Below are positions 19,054-27,537 of a DNA stretch of 39,662 nucleotides, in pieces (within the stretch, counting starts at the first letter, position 1; each line of letters begins with the position of its first letter). The translations under genes were made by a program, and so were the position numbers. Below the pieces are notes generated by a model, which was not told the origin of the DNA, did not search any database, and was given only the letters and a program-made list of their open reading frames with translations. This stretch comes from a bacterium (GTDB taxonomy: Bacteria; Patescibacteriota; Doudnabacteria; UBA920): NCBI GenBank assembly GCA_021825655.1, contig JAKAGU010000007.1, positions 1-39,662 of the forward strand. The letters are read 5' to 3'.

Positions 19054-20379
19054 TTAGGCCAATTTTTGAGAGAGATAAGCCACGAGGTCTTCCACTTTCA
19101 CCCGCGGCTGCTCCTTGGTGTCACGGTCGCGCACGGTCACCGTGCCGTCTTTTTCAATCGTGTCAAAGTCCACGGTTATGCAAAATGGCGTGCCAATCTC
19201 ATCCTGCGAATAATAGCGCTTGCCCACATTGCCCCGGTCATCCCAAGCCACAGTAAAATGTTTTCTGAGTTCAGCGTAAATACTTCTGGCTTTTGCCACC
19301 AACTGTTCTTTGTTTTTAAGAAGAGGAAATACTGCCACTTTGTATGGTGCTAACTTTGCGGGCAAATGCAGTACCACGTTTTCGGGGTTAGAATCGTCAA
19401 ACGCCTCGCACAACACCGCGAGCACGCTCCGGTCCACGCCCCAAGTAGGCTCTATGCAATGCGGAATAAACTTTTCATTGGTCTGCGGATCCATGTACTC
19501 CAATTTTTGTCCGCTGGCTTCGGAGTGGTTTTTCAAATCAAAATCCGTACGGTACGCCAAGCCGTACAGTTCGCTGACTCCGAACGGGAAATGGTATTCA
19601 AAATCTATAGTACGTTTGCTGTAATGAGCCAGCTCGTCCTTAGGCACTTCCAGTTCGTGGATATGTTCCCACTTTAGCCCCAATACTTCGGTTATCCAGG
19701 CCTTCATCTCCGCGCGCCAATGTTCGAAAAATTCGTTCCAATCTTCGTCTTTTTGCGGGGGGCGGATAAAATATTCAATTTCCATCTGCTCAAACTCGCG
19801 CGTGCGGAAAATAAAATTACCCGGTGTAATTTCGTTGCGGAAAGCCTTGCCTTGCTGGGCAATGCCGAAAGGCAGCTGTTTTCTGGAGGTATCCAAGACA
19901 TTTTTAAAATCCACGAACATGGCCTGGGCAGTTTCCGGACGGAAATAAGCCACGTTTGTCTGTTCTTCTGCGGGCCCAATAAAAGTCTTAAACATTAAGT
20001 TGAACATTTTGGCTTCAGTAAAACCCAGTTTTTCACCGCATGACTGGCAGGCGGCCATGGTGTCAATATTGTCGGCGCGGAAACGCGAATGGCACTTTTT
20101 GCACTCTACCAGCGGGTCAGTAAAATTCGCCAAGTGCCCGCTCGCCTGCCAAACTTTGGGGTTCATAATCAAAGCCGCATCTATACCCACCATATCGTCG
20201 CGCTGTTGGACAAACCTTTTCCACCAGGCCTGCTTGATGTTATTTTTTAATTCCACGCCCAAAGGGCCGTAGTCCCAGGAATTAGCCATGCCACCGTAAA
20301 TTTCACTGCCCGGAAACACGAAACCCCGACGTTTGCAGAGTGATACTATTTTATCCATCAAGTCGCTTTTTTCAGCCAT
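19054..20379 (-). CDS. glyS: Glycyl-tRNA synthetase (alpha2, class II)
   Basis: 441 aa; RRGFVFPGSEIYGGMANSWDYGPLGVELKNNIKQAWWKRFV; CKKCHSRF...CQSCGEKL; GNVGKRYYSQDEIGTPFCITVD. Confidence 0.96.
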   Translation of the reverse strand: MAEKSDLMDKIVSLCKRRGFVFPGSEIYGGMANSWDYGPLGVELKNNIKQAWWKRFVQQRDDMVGIDAALIMNPKVWQASGHLANFTDPLVECKKCHSRFRADNIDTMAACQSCGEKLGFTEAKMFNLMFKTFIGPAEEQTNVAYFRPETAQAMFVDFKNVLDTSRKQLPFGIAQQGKAFRNEITPGNFIFRTREFEQMEIEYFIRPPQKDEDWNEFFEHWRAEMKAWITEVLGLKWEHIHELEVPKDELAHYSKRTIDFEYHFPFGVSELYGLAYRTDFDLKNHSEASGQKLEYMDPQTNEKFIPHCIEPTWGVDRSVLAVLCEAFDDSNPENVVLHLPAKLAPYKVAVFPLLKNKEQLVAKARSIYAELRKHFTVAWDDRGNVGKRYYSQDEIGTPFCITVDFDTIEKDGTVTVRDRDTKEQPRVKVEDLVAYLSQKLA

Positions 20380-20430
20380 AATTTTTCCGTTAATGTCTTA
20401 AAATTATAACAAAAATGCTTATTTTAGACA

Positions 20431-20456
20431 AATAAAAACACCTCTTTAAGGTGTAA
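20431..20456 (-). terminator. Intrinsic terminator of the small AT-hook-like gene
   Basis: Minus strand ACACCT-TAAAG-AGGTGT-TTTTATTT. Confidence 0.7.
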
Positions 20457-20459
20457 GGC

Positions 20460-20489
20460 GGGGTAACAATCAAGGCTAATTGCTACCCC
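20460..20489 (-). other. 11-bp hairpin in the 3' UTR of the small AT-hook-like gene
   Basis: Minus strand GGGGTAGCAAT-TAGCCTTG-ATTGTTACCCC (one G-U pair). Confidence 0.7.
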
Positions 20490-20511
20490 TCTGTCGCCTC
20501 GGGCATACGCC

Positions 20512-20703
20512 CTACTGCAAGTGTGCGGGTTGCCCCGCGGCCTGACCCTCCTTTCCATGCTTGATGGCCGCCAACCACTTCGGCGGCCGTCCTCGACGTT
20601 TGCCGTGCTGACCTGCTGCGAGGCGCTCCATGACGACAATTGCTTCGCCAAGCAGCTCATACTCCCTGCGGAGATCTTCCAACATCTTTCCGTAATTGGC
20701 CAT
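20512..20703 (-). CDS. Small AT-hook-like protein (63 aa)
   Basis: MANYGKMLEDLRREYELLGEAIVVMERLAAGQHGKRRGRPPKWLAAIKHGKEGQAAGQPAHLQ; SD AGGAAAGG upstream of the ATG at 20703; RGRPPK is an AT-hook-like core. Confidence 0.75.
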   Translation of the reverse strand: MANYGKMLEDLRREYELLGEAIVVMERLAAGQHGKRRGRPPKWLAAIKHGKEGQAAGQPAHLQ

Positions 20704-20775
20704 ACCAACCTTTCCTAGGTTCTGATTCACCGCGTACCATACCAAAACACGGCCTATCATATTTGCATAATACCA

Positions 20776-20808
20776 TAAAAAAATCAACCCCCTAAACGGA
20801 GGTTGGCT
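20776..20808 (-). terminator. Intrinsic terminator downstream of the 20824..21189 gene
   Basis: Minus strand CAACCTCC-GTTTA-GGGGGTTG followed by ATTTTTTTATG. Confidence 0.8.
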
Positions 20809-20823
20809 TGCTAAAATTAAAGG

Positions 20824-21189
20824 CTATTTTCCTTTTTCTTTTTGAAAATGTCCGACCAATGTCGCAATCACCCCAACGCAGACTATGGCCAGCATGGAAA
20901 GAAAAAACGGATTGCGGGTCTGAAAATACAAGCTGACAATAATCACCAAGGCCACGGCCCGGGCAAAAAGCGTAGTTGTATAAAGTTCAAACAGGCCTCT
21001 TCTCGCCAGCTGAAATACCACAATACTCAACAGCAAGGCGAACATACCGGCAATGCGCATCGGCGTCGCGTCATAAATTTCGCTGGCAAACAGAAGTTTT
21101 TGGAACTGTGCGGGGACAAATAAAAATGCCGCTCCCGCCAAAACCAGGTAAGCCGCAATGTAATAAAAACTAAACTTAATTAGTCTCAT
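20824..21189 (-). CDS. Small integral membrane protein (121 aa)
   Basis: Four hydrophobic segments; stop followed by a terminator. Confidence 0.7.
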   Translation of the reverse strand: MRLIKFSFYYIAAYLVLAGAAFLFVPAQFQKLLFASEIYDATPMRIAGMFALLLSIVVFQLARRGLFELYTTTLFARAVALVIIVSLYFQTRNPFFLSMLAIVCVGVIATLVGHFQKEKGK

Positions 21190-22354
21190 ATTCTTTATAG
21201 TTCTTTACCATTTCTTCGAAATGCCCGTACTCAATGGCGGAACGTATTTTGGCCATGAGGTTTAAATAAAACTTCAGGTTGTGCATGGTGGCCAAACGGA
21301 TGGCCAATGGCTCCCCCGTGGCCAGCAAATGGCGCAAATAGGCTTTGGTGTGGTTTAAGCATAAATAACAATCACAGGCGTTGTCAACGGGCGTAAAATC
21401 TTCCTTGTATTTTTCCAAACGGATATCAATGGTGGAATAGCCCTCTGCTGTGCCGCCGGGGGTTTCCACATTTTTGGCCGCAATATATAACCGGCCGTGT
21501 CTGGCTTCGCGCGTGGGAATGACGCAGTCAAAAGTATCGCAGCCCCGCGCCGCTGCTTGGACAATATCAAAAGGCGTGCCTACGCCCAAAAGATGCTTGG
21601 GCGAATTTTCCGGCAGGTGCGGCAGGGCGGCTTCTACAGCCTTCATCATTTCCTCATGCGGTTCGCCCACGGCCACGCCGCCAATGGCAAAGCCTTCAAA
21701 ACCTAAAGCCACCATGTCTTCGGCTGACTGTTTTCTTAAATCCGGAAAACTGGCGCCCTGGACTATACCCCAAAGCTTTTGCCCGGGGTTTACAGGGTCG
21801 CCGTCCGTAACTATTTTTTGGTGTTCTTTCACGGCCCGCTCGGCCCAGCGCTTGGTCAGCTCGATGGACTCCTTGCTTCTTTGGTACTCGAACGGATAAC
21901 CGGGGAAGTCGTCCAGAATCAAAGCGATATCGCTGCCTAAATTCGCCTGGATATCCACGCTCTTTTCCGGAGACAAAATTTCCTGTTTACCGTCCAAATC
22001 AAACTGGAACAGGACGCCTGCTTCCATAGTTTTTCGCATCTTGGCCAAGGAAAAAACCTGAAAGCCCCCCGAGTCCGTAAAAATCGGCCCTTTCCAGTTC
22101 ATAAACTTATGCAGGCCGCCGGCTTTGTAAATCAGCAAATCGCCCGGCCGCTGCCACAAGTGGTAAGTGTTGGCCAAAACGATTTCCGCGCCCCAGAACC
22201 TTAACTCTTCCGAGGTGATGGTTTTCACCGCCCCCTTAGTGCCAATGGGCAAAAACGCCGGCGTATGGATATCGCCGTGCGCGGTATGAATCACGCCATT
22301 GCGCGCTTTGGAACTTTCGTCTTTTTTCAAAACTTCAAAATAGGACATAGGCAA
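21176..22354 (-). CDS. tgt: Queuine/preQ1 tRNA-ribosyltransferase (TGT)
   Basis: 392 aa; LANTYHLWQRPGDLLIYKAGGLHKFMNWKGPIFTDSGGFQVFSLAK; GVGTPFDIVQAAARGCDTFDCVIPTREARHG; CDCYLC zinc site. Confidence 0.97.
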   Translation of the reverse strand: MPMSYFEVLKKDESSKARNGVIHTAHGDIHTPAFLPIGTKGAVKTITSEELRFWGAEIVLANTYHLWQRPGDLLIYKAGGLHKFMNWKGPIFTDSGGFQVFSLAKMRKTMEAGVLFQFDLDGKQEILSPEKSVDIQANLGSDIALILDDFPGYPFEYQRSKESIELTKRWAERAVKEHQKIVTDGDPVNPGQKLWGIVQGASFPDLRKQSAEDMVALGFEGFAIGGVAVGEPHEEMMKAVEAALPHLPENSPKHLLGVGTPFDIVQAAARGCDTFDCVIPTREARHGRLYIAAKNVETPGGTAEGYSTIDIRLEKYKEDFTPVDNACDCYLCLNHTKAYLRHLLATGEPLAIRLATMHNLKFYLNLMAKIRSAIEYGHFEEMVKNYKEYETN

Positions 22355-22377
22355 ATTATATAGGTTATTGGGCCATA

Positions 22378-22416
22378 ATAAAAGGCCTGAAGGGTTTTCC
22401 CTTCAGGCCAAAAAAG
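22378..22416 (-). terminator. Intrinsic terminator
   Basis: Perfect stem ggcctgaaggg/cccttcaggcc with a T-rich tail on the minus strand. Confidence 0.8.
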
Positions 22417-22423
22417 GCAGGCC

Positions 22424-23095
22424 CTATTTGCAGGAGAGTGCGGTACGGCACTGGGTTCTGGCGTCGCCCTGCAAAGTATCGCAGGCCGCGCACCCGGCCG
22501 CGTTATTGCCGGTTGGCTGGACGGTTGTACCCGCAGGCTGGACCGGGGGTGCAGGCAGAGCGCTCAGGTCCTGGAAATTTATATTGGTAGGAACGCTGAA
22601 CACGGCGGCGTCCTCGCTCCACGCCTGGCAGTCATAGCTCATCTGCTTGTTGGCGTCTACCCCCGAGGAGCCGGGCTGGTTTTCAGTTTGGCTTGTCGGC
22701 TGGGGCTTAGGCTCATTTATGGCTACCTTAAATCCGCTCGAAGAATCATCCATCCAGGTATAACTGTACTTGCCGTCAGAAATCATATGGGTTCTGACGG
22801 TCTTACCCTGATTAAGTACGCCGAAATCGCCGCGCACCCTGCCTTTGCTAATATACATGACGCCCTGCGCCTGTTCGGGCGAAGAATCGTCTTTAAAAAC
22901 ACATTTTTGAGGGCTGGCCATTGCCTCCAGCTCTTTGAGGGAAGTTAATTTGCTGTTATCGGCGTTTTGCTGCCTCTCGGCGACAACGCCCCCGGATTTT
23001 TCCGCATTATTTTTTTGGCGGCTGGCCATAAACCCCCAAGCCGCAGCCAACACCACCACGATAGCAATCGCTATCCACACAGCTTTCTTGTTCAT
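22424..23095 (-). CDS. Membrane-anchored extracytoplasmic protein of unknown function with Cys-rich C-terminus
   Basis: MNKKAVWIAIAIVVVLAAAWGFMAS signal anchor; C-terminal CAACDTLQGDARTQCRTALSCK. Start at 23095 preferred over 23218. Confidence 0.7.
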   Translation of the reverse strand: MNKKAVWIAIAIVVVLAAAWGFMASRQKNNAEKSGGVVAERQQNADNSKLTSLKELEAMASPQKCVFKDDSSPEQAQGVMYISKGRVRGDFGVLNQGKTVRTHMISDGKYSYTWMDDSSSGFKVAINEPKPQPTSQTENQPGSSGVDANKQMSYDCQAWSEDAAVFSVPTNINFQDLSALPAPPVQPAGTTVQPTGNNAAGCAACDTLQGDARTQCRTALSCK

Positions 23096-23135
23096 ATATT
23101 TTTTTGTTAATTTTGCTTGTTTGAATAATAGGCTT

Positions 23136-24170
23136 TTATGCTGCCAGCCGGGCGCAGAGTTGGTCAATTTCCTGGGAAGGCATAATCCGATCCAGCACCC
23201 CGCGGACAATTTTTTCACGCCGGGCCCGGTCCCAGAGCTTGTCCGGCCCGCCCGGCTTTTTTTGCTTTTTCCACTCTTTCAAAGTCTCCAACACATTCCG
23301 CAAGGGTATCTGCACCAGCACAATATCGGAAACCGGCGCCTCTTTGCCCAGCGCCGCCTTGACCCGGTTAATCTGCTTGGTTTTATGCGCCGCTTTTTCC
23401 GCACTGCCGTCCATGGTGAACTGCACGCCGATATCCGTAATCTGTTTTGTGGAAGCTACTCCGACCCCGCGGCGATGCGCTTTGCGGTGAATAATAAAGT
23501 CAATCTTGTGCTCCACGTCCTGCTGGAGATTGGTTTCTTCCACGGTAAAATCCGCATCTAAATCAATGGCGATTTTCTTGAGCAAATTTCTCACCAGCTT
23601 TTCCGCAATCAGTCCGGCGTGACTTTCATCCGGCTCCTGTTCGCGGGCCAAGTAGGCCTTGCGCTTACCCGAATCCACAACCGCGCTCCCGCCCTTATCG
23701 GCCGCAATCTGCTCGTCTAACAATTCACGTATTTGGCGGCGGGCGGTCTCCACAATGTACTTGTGGCGCAATTCTTTGGGTACGGAAGCGTCCAAGTTGT
23801 AAACAGCCTCCCACTCCCCGTCCGTCAAGATTTCACCCTCGGTCAGGGCCTGATTCCGGTCATTGGCCAAGACCAGACCGCCGCGCAGCTCATCATATTT
23901 TATAGGCCGGGCGTTGGGGTAACTTTTGGTCCACTTTTCGGATTTACGGAGCGCCTCCAAGTCCTGCCTGACTTGGGACAATATCCGCTGCTTTTGCAAT
24001 TCCAGATTGTATACGCTTTCTTGGGTCTCTTTGGAATTACCGTGCCTTAAGGCAAAACCAGCCTGCAACGCCGCAATATCCTGGGAAGTTTTATCTGTCT
24101 TTTCCTGGCTTCTCAGCTCCTGTTTGGCTAATTTGGCGTATTCCCTAAAATTTGGTCCTGTTTCGGGCAT
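23136..24170 (-). CDS. Protein of unknown function (possible restriction-endonuclease-like core)
   Basis: About 344 aa from MPETGPNF; DVEHKIDFIIHRKAHRRGVGVASTKQITDIGVQFTM. Confidence 0.7.
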   Translation of the reverse strand: MPETGPNFREYAKLAKQELRSQEKTDKTSQDIAALQAGFALRHGNSKETQESVYNLELQKQRILSQVRQDLEALRKSEKWTKSYPNARPIKYDELRGGLVLANDRNQALTEGEILTDGEWEAVYNLDASVPKELRHKYIVETARRQIRELLDEQIAADKGGSAVVDSGKRKAYLAREQEPDESHAGLIAEKLVRNLLKKIAIDLDADFTVEETNLQQDVEHKIDFIIHRKAHRRGVGVASTKQITDIGVQFTMDGSAEKAAHKTKQINRVKAALGKEAPVSDIVLVQIPLRNVLETLKEWKKQKKPGGPDKLWDRARREKIVRGVLDRIMPSQEIDQLCARLAA

Positions 24171-24228
24171 AAAAATTTTTAATGCTATACCACCAGTATA
24201 AAACATTTATAGGCGAAGACAAGTTTGG

Positions 24229-24265
24229 CTAAAAAAAACACCCCCGCCGCTTGCGAGGGATGTTT
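24229..24265 (-). terminator. Intrinsic terminator downstream of pnp
   Basis: Minus strand ACATCCCTCGCAAGCGGCGGGGGTGTTTTTTTT. Confidence 0.75.
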
Positions 24266-24269
24266 TTTG

Positions 24270-26519
24270 TTACCTGTCAAAATTTCTTCTGGGCGGACGC
24301 GGACCGCCATGGCCGCCGCGGGAAAACCCGCCCGGCCTGGGACTGCGGGGCCTGAAGTCGTCATGGTTGGCAGAAGCCGCAGCCTGTTCTGGAGTGGGCG
24401 GCGCCGCAAATGGTTTGTGAGTCAAATTAATCCTGCCCTGCTCGTCAATCTCCGTGACTTTGACTTTCAAAGTGTCGCCGACTTTCACCACGTCTTCCAC
24501 TCTGCCCACGCGATAGTTGGCCAGCTGGGAAATATGCACCAGGCCTTCCTTGCCCGGCAGGACTTCCACAAATGCGCCAAAATCCATCAGCCGCGTCACT
24601 TTGCCCTCGAATTCTTCGCCGGGCATAACTTCACGCACTATGTCTTTAATCCAATTCACGGCCTTTTCGCTCATAGCCGCATCCGTACCGCAGACCATGA
24701 CCAAACCGTCGTCCTCAATGTCAATCTTTACGCCGCCGCAAGCCGCAATAATCTCGTTAATGGTCTTGCCGCCGCTGCCGATAACTTCGCGGATCTTGTC
24801 CGGCTTAATGCGGAAAGAAATAATCCGCGGCGCATACGGGGACAGGTCGGGCCGCGGCGCCGAGATGGCTTCCTTCATTTTGGAAATAATGTGCACGCGC
24901 GCGGGTTTGGCCTGCTGCAAAGCCTTGTCCAAAATATCAGCGGAAAGGCCTTTAACTTTCATATCCAACTGCAGGGCGGTTACGCCTTCTTCGCTGCCCG
25001 TAACTTTAAAGTCCATGTGGCCGTTGAAGTCTTCAATGCCCGCAATATCGGTCAAAACCTTAAAGTGTTCCGGATTCTTTTCATCCATCACCAAACCCAT
25101 GGCGCAGCCGCCGATAATCTGGGTAATGGGCACGCCCGCGTCCATCAATGCCAGGGTGGAGCCGCAAGTCGAGGCCATGGAGGTTGATCCGTTGCTCGAC
25201 ATAATTTCGGACACCAGGCGCATGGTATAAGGGAAAGCCTCCTGTTCAGGCAGTACTACTTCCACCGCGCGCTCGGCCAGCATGCCGTGGCCAATCTCCC
25301 GGCGGCCGGGACCGCGCAACGGTGCAACTTCGCCCACGCTGTAGCCCGGCATATTGTAATGGTGAATATAGCGCTTGGCCCGGCCATCAGCCGGGTCTTC
25401 CATGCCGTCCAACATCTGTTCATCGCCCTTGCTGCCCAAGGTGACCACAGTCAAAGCCTGGGTCTCGCCGCGGGTAAACAAGGCGCTGCCGTGCGTGCGA
25501 GGCAAAACTCCCACCTCGCAGGTAATCGGCCGGGTTTCAGTCAGCTTGCGCCCGTCCACACGGCGTTCTTTTTCCAAGATTTGTTTTTGCTGGTACTTCT
25601 TCAACACCTTGTCCAGCGCTTTGGCTGTTTCCTTTTCAGTATCTACGCCCTCAAGCTCGCCCAAAGCAGCTTTTACTTCTGCGGCTATCTGTTTTTCCAG
25701 CTCGGCAATATTCTTTTCCCGCACCTCTTTGCCCTGCACGTACACCGCGGCGTCAATTTTGTCCGCAGTGGCCAATTCCTGGACTTTAGCAAACACCTGC
25801 TCGTTGGGTTTGATGATAATCGGTTCGGCTTTGGGCTTGCCCACCTGTTTGGCAAATTCCAGCTGGCATTTTACCAGTTCGCCGAGCGCGGGCTGGGCAA
25901 ACTTAATCGCTTCCACGATTTCCTCTTCCTTTACCAGCTTGGCGCCCATTTCCACCATAATAATATGGTCGCCGGTGCCGCAGACAATCAAATCCATCGT
26001 GCTTTCGGTCTGCTGTTCGTGAGTCGGATTGATAACGTACTGCCCGCCGATTTTGCCTACCCGCACGCCAGCCACGGGGCCGTCGAACGGAATATCGGAA
26101 ATGGCCAAAGCCATGGAAGCGGCGTTGACCGCCACCATATCCGGCTCATTAACCCCGTCAATGGAGAGCACCATGGCCGTTACCTGGACATCGTTGCGCA
26201 TGCCTTCCGGAAACAGCGGACGGAGCGTTCGGTCAATTACGCGGCCTTTCAAAATCGCATCATCCGTGGCGCGGCCCTCGCGCTTAATCCAGCGGCTGCC
26301 CTTAATTTTGCCCGCGGCATACAGCCGCTCTTCGTAATCCATCAGCAGCGGGAAAAAATCTATGCCTTCCCGGGCTTTTTCGTTCATAATAGTCGTAGCC
26401 AAAACCACGGTATCACCCAAACGGGCCAATACCGCGCCAGAAGCCTGGCCGGCAAGCTTGCCGGTTTCGAAGGACATCGTTCCCCCGCCGACCTGGCAAG
26501 AAGTCTTTTTACTTTCCAT
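24270..26519 (-). CDS. pnp: Polyribonucleotide nucleotidyltransferase (PNPase)
   Basis: 749 aa; two RNase PH cores, KH domain (IREVIGSGGKTINEI), S1 domain (GKVTRLMDFGAFVEVLPGKEGLVHISQL). Confidence 0.98.
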   Translation of the reverse strand: MESKKTSCQVGGGTMSFETGKLAGQASGAVLARLGDTVVLATTIMNEKAREGIDFFPLLMDYEERLYAAGKIKGSRWIKREGRATDDAILKGRVIDRTLRPLFPEGMRNDVQVTAMVLSIDGVNEPDMVAVNAASMALAISDIPFDGPVAGVRVGKIGGQYVINPTHEQQTESTMDLIVCGTGDHIIMVEMGAKLVKEEEIVEAIKFAQPALGELVKCQLEFAKQVGKPKAEPIIIKPNEQVFAKVQELATADKIDAAVYVQGKEVREKNIAELEKQIAAEVKAALGELEGVDTEKETAKALDKVLKKYQQKQILEKERRVDGRKLTETRPITCEVGVLPRTHGSALFTRGETQALTVVTLGSKGDEQMLDGMEDPADGRAKRYIHHYNMPGYSVGEVAPLRGPGRREIGHGMLAERAVEVVLPEQEAFPYTMRLVSEIMSSNGSTSMASTCGSTLALMDAGVPITQIIGGCAMGLVMDEKNPEHFKVLTDIAGIEDFNGHMDFKVTGSEEGVTALQLDMKVKGLSADILDKALQQAKPARVHIISKMKEAISAPRPDLSPYAPRIISFRIKPDKIREVIGSGGKTINEIIAACGGVKIDIEDDGLVMVCGTDAAMSEKAVNWIKDIVREVMPGEEFEGKVTRLMDFGAFVEVLPGKEGLVHISQLANYRVGRVEDVVKVGDTLKVKVTEIDEQGRINLTHKPFAAPPTPEQAAASANHDDFRPRSPRPGGFSRGGHGGPRPPRRNFDR

Positions 26520-26553
26520 GTTTTACCTTTTTTCAGGATGATTTGCGTGTTTA

Positions 26554-26608
26554 CGAAGACTTTTTAAATTTTTACCGAAAACTGCTTTCGGACAGTTTAA
26601 AGTCGTCG
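26554..26608 (-). other. Hairpin in the pnp 5' leader
   Basis: Outer arms cgaagacttt/aaagtcgtcg (9 of 10 pairs), inner arms aaactg/cagttt. Confidence 0.6.
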
Positions 26609-26662
26609 CTTTACCCGCAAACCATGCTGAATTTAATTATTGGGGCCAAAACAGCCACTCTC

Positions 26663-26691
26663 ATTTTACTGAATTTCCAACTATATGTAAA
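26663..26691 (-). promoter_or_regulatory. Candidate sigma70-type promoter for pnp
   Basis: Minus strand TTTACA-17 nt-TAAAAT. Confidence 0.55.
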
Positions 26692-26695
26692 GACT

Positions 26696-26728
26696 AAAAA
26701 TAAATCCCGCAAAAGCGGGATTTATAAT
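26696..26728 (-). terminator. Intrinsic terminator downstream of the 26730 gene
   Basis: Minus strand AAATCCCGC-TTTT-GCGGGATTTATTTTT. Confidence 0.8.
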
Positions 26729-26729
26729 T

Positions 26730-27116
26730 TTATACCTGCGCACTGGAAGGATTTTCTTCCTCAAAATGCAATAAAAATTCTTCCGGATCCGGAGTGCTGC
26801 CGAAAAGAATATGGTCCACGCTGTTGCGCTGGCCCCGGCTGTCCGTACTGCTTACGCCCTTATTCTGAAACCAGGCATTCCAGGTCTTCACGAATTTTTC
26901 GTAACCCTCGCTGCCTTCTGGCCCGTAAGTCTGGTAAATGGTCTGGTATTTTATCGTGTCGCACAAGTCAATAAACTTGCTTTTTTCCTCTAAGTTCAGA
27001 TAACCTTGTTTCTGCAACACTTCTCTTAATTCCTGGGTTTGGGGGTCGGAATAAATAAGCTGGCAAATTTTCACACCTAAGTTGGTCCATTCCCTCTCGA
27101 ACTGGACATTGTCCAT
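26730..27116 (-). CDS. Protein of unknown function (about 128 aa)
   Basis: MDNVQFEREWTNLGVKICQLIYSD...; lies between rpsO and pnp; stop directly before a terminator. Confidence 0.65.
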   Translation of the reverse strand: MDNVQFEREWTNLGVKICQLIYSDPQTQELREVLQKQGYLNLEEKSKFIDLCDTIKYQTIYQTYGPEGSEGYEKFVKTWNAWFQNKGVSSTDSRGQRNSVDHILFGSTPDPEEFLLHFEEENPSSAQV

Positions 27117-27147
27117 ATTTAGCATATTTGAATTGAATATAGTATGG

Positions 27148-27429
27148 CTATTTGCTGGAGTCGGCGACTTTCAGTTTCAGCTTCTCCACTATCTTCTCAA
27201 AACGCTTCTGGTCTTCGTTCTTCAAATAGCGCAGCAGGCGGCGGCGGTTGCCGACCATTTTCAACAATCCCCTTCTGGAGTGGTTGTCCTTGCGGTGGAT
27301 TTTTAAATGTTCGGAAACCTGTTCGATTTCCTTGGTGAGGATGGCCACCTGCACTTCCGGACTGCCGGTATCATCCTTATGAATCTGGTACTTTTTAATC
27401 AGCGCGTTTTTTTCTTTGGGGGTCAACAT
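27148..27429 (-). CDS. rpsO: 30S ribosomal protein S15
   Basis: [82 protein letters not shown] before the ATG at 27429. Confidence 0.98.
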   Translation of the reverse strand: MLTPKEKNALIKKYQIHKDDTGSPEVQVAILTKEIEQVSEHLKIHRKDNHSRRGLLKMVGNRRRLLRYLKNEDQKRFEKIVEKLKLKVADSSK

Positions 27430-27444
27430 ATAAAACCCTTTCTT

Positions 27445-27488
27445 CACGGTCTCAAGTAGTGCCTGGCACTTTTACAAACTTGGCCGTG
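27445..27488 (-). other. Structured rpsO 5' leader (candidate S15 autoregulatory element)
   Basis: Minus strand CACGGCCAAGTTTGTAAAAGTGCCAGGCACTACTTGAGACCGTG: CACGG/CCGTG, CAAGT/ACTTG and AGTG/CACT helices directly upstream of the SD. Confidence 0.55.
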
Positions 27489-27508
27489 GTTAAAAAATTA
27501 GTAAATAA

Positions 27509-27537
27509 ATTATACCAGAAACCCAAGCTTTTGTAAA
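27509..27537 (-). promoter_or_regulatory. Promoter of rpsO
   Basis: Minus strand TTTACA-17 nt-TATAAT. Confidence 0.75.

Noticed and set aside
20424-20708. 94-aa alternate-frame ORF overlapping the AT-hook-like gene
   Set aside because: Runs through the hairpins and terminator; the 63-aa frame has a good SD and a recognisable motif.
25287-26567. 426-aa plus-strand ORF opposite pnp (also 24225..25187 and 24517..25230)
   Set aside because: Antisense to a clearly coding, fully conserved PNPase; low-complexity composition, no SD or family motifs; long antisense ORFs arise from codon bias.
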